Source of the DNA: Parvibaculaceae bacterium Mf 1.05b.01
GTDB taxonomy: Bacteria; Pseudomonadota; Alphaproteobacteria; Parvibaculales; Parvibaculaceae
Direction of reading: 5' to 3'
Length of the DNA stretch: 64,000 nt
Assembly: GCA_000509225.1 (NCBI GenBank)
Contig: BAOK01000001.1
Span: 1,240,001 to 1,304,000, forward strand
Shown here one piece after another: positions 61,101 through 64,000 of the stretch. Each line of letters opens with the position of its first letter. Position 1 is the first letter of the stretch. Below the pieces are notes generated by a model. The model searched no databases. It was not told the origin of the DNA and saw only the letters and a program-made list of their open reading frames with translations. The position numbers and the translations under genes were made by a program.

Positions 61101-61667
61101 CTCTTTCGCCTTGTCCTGTTGCCCTTCTACCAATAGCCGATTGATGGGTCCGGCGGGTCCACCCGTCAGACAGATAAGCCCCTCACTTAGAGCGCCAAGC
61201 TCATCAAAGGAGATATGGGGATCGTCGGTGCCTTCAGTCTCCAAATAGGCTTTCGAGGTCAGCCGCATCAGATTAGCGTATCCCTGCTCGTTTTGAACCA
61301 GGAGAGCAATGGACCCATCTGGGTCTTTCCGCTCATTGCGCCCAAGGCCAGGACCATCCTCATCTAACCCCAAGTCCAGTGCCAGGGTGCACCCGGTGAT
61401 CGGCTGAACACCGGCTTTTGAGAGAGTCTCAGACGCTTCAAGCGCCCCGAAAAGATTGCCAGTGTCGGTAATGCCCACCGCGGGCATGGCGCCTTCACGA
61501 ACAAGACCTGGCAGCTCTTTCAGGCGGATCGCGCCCTCAAGAAGGGAATAGGCCGAATGGAGCCGAAGATGGATGAATTGCAAGTCGGTCTGTTGGTCGG
61601 CTTGTTGGTTGCCTTGCAAGCTGGCATGCAACTCGCGGGATTTTCTGCCAGATACGTTTTTAGACAT
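58164..61667 (-). CDS. dnaE: DNA polymerase III alpha subunit
   Basis: Replicative polymerase catalytic subunit, about 1167 aa. N-terminal PHP domain (HLRLHSAYSLLEGAI), C-family palm with the two catalytic aspartates in PDFDIDFCQDRR, tandem HhH region, then an OB fold (VAGTVAARQDRRSKQG) and a short C-terminal tail. Length and completeness fit the replicative DnaE1 rather than the error-prone DnaE2 of the imuAB cassette. An in-frame ATG at 61685 is possible, but the ATG at 61667 has GAGAG upstream. The small SOS-type gene lies 138 bp upstream on the same strand with no clear terminator between. Confidence 0.96.
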   Translation of the reverse strand: MSKNVSGRKSRELHASLQGNQQADQQTDLQFIHLRLHSAYSLLEGAIRLKELPGLVREGAMPAVGITDTGNLFGALEASETLSKAGVQPITGCTLALDLGLDEDGPGLGRNERKDPDGSIALLVQNEQGYANLMRLTSKAYLETEGTDDPHISFDELGALSEGLICLTGGPAGPINRLLVEGQQDKAKEVLGRFQEMFPDRLYVELQRHGMAEEGQAEGPLIDFAYEMDLPLVATNECFFTKKDEFEAHDALICISAGAYVIETDRRRLTPEHYFKSQVEMVELFNDLPEAIENTIEIARRCAYRPHTRDPILPSFGSGDAEVSEADELRRQAHEGLTQRLATTETVADEQEYRDRLDFELDVIINMDFPGYFLIVADFIKWAKDHDIPVGPGRGSGAGSVVAWVLTITDLDPLRFNLLFERFLNPERVSMPDFDIDFCQDRRDEVIRYVQDRYGHDQVAQIITFGKLQARAVLRDVGRVLQMPFGQVDRLCKMIPNNPANPVTLAEAIEGEPRLREERDSEEAVAKLLEMGLRLEGLYRHASTHAAGVVIGDRPLDQLVPLYRDPRSDMPVTQFNMKWVEPAGLVKFDFLGLKTLTVLQKAVELIERRGIKIDLTNLPLDDEKSYQMLQRGETVGVFQLESGGMRDLIRQAIPTTIEDIIALVALYRPGPMENIPKYLACKHGREEPEVLHETIEPVVADTYGVIIYQEQVMQVAQVFAGYSLGDADLLRRAMGKKIKSEMDAQRARFVEGASAKGVSEKQANYVFDIVDKFAGYGFNKSHSACYALVAYQTAYLKANYPVEFLAASMSLDLNNTEKLHVFKQEADQLKIKVCPPSVQDSQAIFDVKDGQILYALGAIKNVGRQAMEQLAEERAENGPFKDLFDFARRLNPKGINKRQLENLVRAGALDCLNPNRAQLLASVDLIMSLANQAANERESNQVSLFGDAMESDMDNPVLPQVEPWLPMDRLNEEFNAVGFYISGHPLDDYAKAMKQTGVVTYAELLQKTSSAERVAGTVAARQDRRSKQGNPFAFVTLSDPTGRFEVVVFSEALNSFRELLEPGRSVVIGVEIDREGEDVRLRAQSVRPVDEVAATAADGLKIFLDTPEPLESVKSRLPDKGRGVVSLVLLAGQGREVEVELKERFHITPPVRASIQAVPGVVDVQDI

Positions 61668-61805
61668 GGGGGGGCTCTCATTCACGACAGTTGAAGGGGC
61701 GACCCATCAAATGATGCGCCAGCATATTCCTTCAGATGCCCATTGTCGGACGCGGCCCCCGCCGTGTCACCAGTCCCTGATACGGAAAGTTGTGGAAAAG
61801 ACGAA

Positions 61806-61949
61806 TTATCCTGCGACAGCGGCCTTAGCTATCTCGCTCCAGAGGAGGACGGTCCACCCCATAGCCGCAACACTTGCCAAAGCCGCTATGTCCTGAAACC
61901 AGCGCGAGACGCCACCCTCTTCTTCAACCTTTTTGATCAGCTTGCTCAT
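61806..61949 (-). CDS. 47-aa SOS-controlled single-span membrane protein (SidA-like in type)
   Basis: Previously uncalled small gene: ATG at 61949, TAA at 61806-61808, 47 aa. The product begins MSKLIKKVEEEGGVSRWF, a charged N-terminus, then a hydrophobic stretch of about 20 residues (IAALASVAAMGWTVLLW) and a short tail SEIAKAAVAG. This is one predicted membrane span. Translation is strongly supported: AGGAGGAG at 61957-61964 is 7 nt before the ATG. A TTGACA promoter with an exact LexA box lies directly upstream. The type (small, single span, SOS-driven) matches Caulobacter SidA, a division inhibitor. From memory sidA also lies by dnaE there; unchecked. No sequence homology is claimed, and function is inferred. 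Confidence 0.72.
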   Translation of the reverse strand: MSKLIKKVEEEGGVSRWFQDIAALASVAAMGWTVLLWSEIAKAAVAG

Positions 61950-61975
61950 GGTCTAGCTCCTCCTATTGAGCGGCA

Positions 61976-62004
61976 AGTGTTCTTGTTTTGTTCTTTTTTG
62001 TCAA
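61976..62004 (-). promoter_or_regulatory. SOS promoter with LexA box upstream of the 47-aa gene
   Basis: On the minus strand a perfect TTGACA (61999-62004) is followed after 17 bp by AACACT (61976-61981), a poor -10. The LexA box, read on the minus strand as GAACAAAACAAGAAC (61979-61993), lies in the spacer and touches the -10. It equals GTTC-N7-GTTC on the plus strand and matches the lexA box at 36768-36782 in 13 of 15 bases. The predicted leader is about 20 nt. No other feature was identified in 62005-62162. Confidence 0.8.
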
Positions 62005-62162
62005 CCCCAAATAAAATGGCCCGAAACCTCACTTTTTTGGGACATCATGATGATCGTGGTCTGCGACGCTCTGTCCCTCGACCGTTTTCTTGGAATGGCC
62101 TATCTTCAGGAGAACCATACGGGTGCGTATGTTCTGTGGTCACACTGTAAAGGCGAACAAAG

Positions 62163-62717
62163 ATGTCCCGTTCCGATGCCCTGCCCGCAGAGAGCAAACT
62201 GCACACTTATGCTCGCTCCCAAGATTTCATGGACTGCTTCAGTGTCGCCTTCAGCAATGAATGGGCAAGGACCGGAGCAACCATGACAGAGATCGCTGCT
62301 TTGGCCACGACGGTGGATGTCCCCGGCGCTCAGCCGCTCATGCAGCTGCGCGACCTCATCGTCAAACCAATGGGCCTCAAGACCGCGGACGACTTCCACG
62401 ACGGAGATGGCACCAGCGAAAAGCCAGAGCCGCAGGTCGGGGAGAGGATTGGCTTTTTCAAAATCTACAGCATTGGCGAAAACGAGATCATTCTGGGTGA
62501 GGACGACACGCATCAGGATTTTCGGGTCTCGGTCTTTCGCACTCAGGAAGCACCGTCCAGACTCTATCTCGCCACCTGCTGCCAGCGCCACAACGCATTC
62601 GGATATCTCTATCTCGCCACCATTCTGCCGTTCCACAAATTGATCGTGAAAGGCATGCTGGATGGGGTCGCCAAAAAGCTCGCCGCCGCCGGAGACGGTC
62701 CGGTTGCAGCTGCCTGA
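62163..62717 (+). CDS. DUF2867-like protein
   Basis: 184-aa soluble protein resembling DUF2867, a family of unknown function. It opens SRSDALPAESKLHTYARSQDFMDCF; a central segment VGERIGFFKIYSIGENEIILGEDDTHQDFRV is typical, and it ends in an Ala-rich helix. No catalytic residues can be named. It is convergent with lolD (23-bp gap) and divergent from the SOS-type gene, 213 bp away; no LexA box lies in its own proximal upstream region. Confidence 0.78.
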   Translation: MSRSDALPAESKLHTYARSQDFMDCFSVAFSNEWARTGATMTEIAALATTVDVPGAQPLMQLRDLIVKPMGLKTADDFHDGDGTSEKPEPQVGERIGFFKIYSIGENEIILGEDDTHQDFRVSVFRTQEAPSRLYLATCCQRHNAFGYLYLATILPFHKLIVKGMLDGVAKKLAAAGDGPVAAA

Positions 62718-62740
62718 GCTATCTCCTGACAGAGAACCCG

Positions 62741-63454
62741 TTAGAGGGAGGCGTATTGTTCTGCCAGCGCGGCGCCCTCAAGCAGCTTTCCGTCATGCAG
62801 GAGGACAATCCGGTCCATCTTTCCGGCAAGATCGAGATTGTGGGTCGCGATCAACGCTGCAGCGCCCTCGCCTCTGGTGACATCTACCAGTTCACTGAAA
62901 ACGGCTTTAGACGTCTTAGGGTCCAGATTTCCCGTGGGTTCGTCAGCAAGAAGAAGCTTTGGCTCATTCGCCAAAGATCGTGCAATGGCCACCCGCTGTT
63001 GTTCGCCGCCTGAGAGTTCTGATGGACGGTGGTTCAGACGCCCCCCCAGACCAAAGCTTGAAAGCAACCTGGCTGCTTCTTCTTCAGCGATTTTCTTAGC
63101 TGTGCCCGCAATCATCTGCGGCAGCACTACATTTTCAAGGGCGGTAAATTCGGCGAGCAGATTATGGGCCTGATAGACAAAGCCAATGTCCTCCCGGCGG
63201 ATTGCTGTGCGGTCCGCATCGTCCAAGGCGCTGCCATCCACGCCATTGATAACCACGCGTCCGCTATTGGGTTCTTCCAGAAATCCCGCAATATGGAGCA
63301 GTGAGGATTTCCCTGCGCCAGATGGCCCAACAAGCGCCACGATTTCACCGGGCATCAGGGTCAGCGAGAGCTCATCGAAAATATGAAGCTCGGTCTCACC
63401 TTGAACATAGGTTCGCGTAACCCCATCCAGGATGAGGGCTGGTTCACTACTCAT
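62741..63454 (-). CDS. lolD: Lipoprotein-releasing ABC transporter ATPase
   Basis: ATPase of LolCDE, which releases outer-membrane lipoproteins from the inner membrane; 237 aa. Walker A GPSGAGKS (43-50), signature LSGGEQQRVAIARS, Walker B LLLADEPTGNLD and the following H-loop IATHNLD are present. The frame is open to 63544, but the ATG at 63454 has GGAGG upstream and overlaps the lolC/E stop by 8 bases. Confidence 0.95.
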   Translation of the reverse strand: MSSEPALILDGVTRTYVQGETELHIFDELSLTLMPGEIVALVGPSGAGKSSLLHIAGFLEEPNSGRVVINGVDGSALDDADRTAIRREDIGFVYQAHNLLAEFTALENVVLPQMIAGTAKKIAEEEAARLLSSFGLGGRLNHRPSELSGGEQQRVAIARSLANEPKLLLADEPTGNLDPKTSKAVFSELVDVTRGEGAAALIATHNLDLAGKMDRIVLLHDGKLLEGAALAEQYASL

Positions 63455-64000
63455 AGCGAAGTGCCTCCACAGGATCGAGCGACGCAGCCCGCCAGGCGGG
63501 ATAAAGCGTGGCCCCGAATGACAAGACCAGCGCCATAATGACAACAGAGGCGACCTCAGATGGATCCATTTCAGCCGGCATGCGCGAGAGGAAATAGACC
63601 TCAGGCGAGAAGAGCTCTGTGCCTACCAGAGCAGACAGTCCCTGGCGCAGGGTTTCAATATTGGCGCAGAAGGCTGTGCCAAGAGCAAAGCCCGCCAGAG
63701 TTCCCAACACGCCAATGCTTGCTCCGGCAATAAAGAAGATCCGCATCACAGCCCCGCGAGATGCCCCCATGGTTCGAAGCACAGCAATGTCGCGTCCCTT
63801 GTCCTTCACCAGCATGATGAGGCCTGAAATAATATTGAGGGCAGCCACAAGCAATATCAGTGTCAGGATGAGGAACATGACATTCCGCTCGACCTGCAGT
63901 GCACTGAAAAAACTCTGGTTGGTTTGCTGCCAGGTCCAGATACGCAGCAAAGGTCCGGCAGCTTGCGCCACAGGCACGATATAGTCGTTCACCTGGTCCG
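63447..64000 (-). CDS. LolC/LolE-family permease, 5' end outside window
   Basis: C-terminal part (about 184 residues) of a FtsX/MacB-type permease of the lipoprotein export complex. It shows the end of the periplasmic domain (SFFSALQVERNVM) and three transmembrane segments (about 40-60, 87-110 and 147-167) typical of the FtsX domain. The closing SLDPVEALRYE is characteristic. The frame runs off the window edge. LolC and LolE cannot be told apart from this part; many Alphaproteobacteria have one permease, LolF, instead. Confidence 0.93.
   Translation of the reverse strand, partial: DQVNDYIVPVAQAAGPLLRIWTWQQTNQSFFSALQVERNVMFLILTLILLVAALNIISGLIMLVKDKGRDIAVLRTMGASRGAVMRIFFIAGASIGVLGTLAGFALGTAFCANIETLRQGLSALVGTELFSPEVYFLSRMPAEMDPSEVASVVIMALVLSFGATLYPAWRAASLDPVEALRYE

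Noticed and set aside
62041-62286. Plus-strand frame overlapping the start of the DUF2867 gene
   Set aside because: No good ribosome binding site and a different frame from a gene with family features; composition looks random.

Overview
The window is a gene-dense stretch of an alphaproteobacterial chromosome with moderate G+C. Gene order and family types point to the Hyphomicrobiales/Parvibaculales side of the class: a lipoyl domain on the E1-beta subunit of pyruvate dehydrogenase, lipid A genes with LpxI, the order trpGDC-moaC-moeA-lexA, the order lpxD-ompH-bamA-rseP-dxr-cdsA-uppS-frr-pyrH-tsf-rpsB-dnaE, a LexA box of the GTTC-N7-GTTC type, and a cluster of GANTC sites. The genus cannot be fixed from the sequence alone. 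Nearly all genes are core metabolism and housekeeping. I saw no phage, insertion sequence, CRISPR array, rRNA or tRNA.

Layout. 1-875 (+): the end of pgpA, then cinA/pncC. 879-9867 (-): a co-directional run from pdhA through pdhB, pdhC, lpdA, terC, a sulfatase and lipA to ratA, which joins the pyruvate dehydrogenase complex to lipoate synthesis. 10038-12068 (-): ftsB, a glutathione transferase and trhO. 12263-13529 (+): two tandem PAS-like genes. 13565-17840 (-): arfB, a flavoprotein, a methyltransferase, eno and a DoxX-like protein. 18106-20322 (+): the preQ0/preQ1 operon queC-queE-queD-queF. 20431-28986: an orphan membrane histidine kinase, pyrG, secG, an AraC regulator divergent from a DUF4386 membrane protein, tpiA and a PpiD-like chaperone. 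29161-36751 (+): trpE, then (after an opposing polysaccharide-deacetylase-like gene) trpG-trpD-trpC-GNAT-moaC-moeA. 36932-42871: lexA, comEC (-), gltX and gltA. 42927-61949 (-): the lipid A, outer-membrane, isoprenoid, phospholipid and translation supercluster, ending with dnaE and a very small gene. 62163-64000: a DUF2867 protein (+), then lolD and the end of lolC/E (-).

The most interesting item is a 47-codon gene at 61806-61949 (-), upstream of dnaE. It has a near-perfect Shine-Dalgarno sequence. A TTGACA -35 element and a perfect GTTC-N7-GTTC LexA box sit directly in front of it, and the product is a small single-span membrane protein. The box matches the one in the lexA promoter of this same window at 13 of 15 bases. 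This looks like an SOS-induced small membrane protein, comparable in type and apparently in location to the Caulobacter division inhibitor SidA. Other items worth a look are six GANTC methylation sites in 90 bp upstream of ftsB, a pair of matching 13-bp palindromes upstream of the pdh operon, DnaA-box-like 9-mers around the trpGDC-lexA block, a QueD without the usual catalytic cysteine, and a dispersed-repeat-like element before trpE.

After annotation no stretch longer than 300 bases lacks a gene. The longest gaps are 17841-18105, 31813-32074, 39787-40025, 57928-58163 and 61950-62162, and their contents are described in the entries. Start codons were moved from the longest open frame wherever overlap with a neighbour, family length or a ribosome binding site argued for it.
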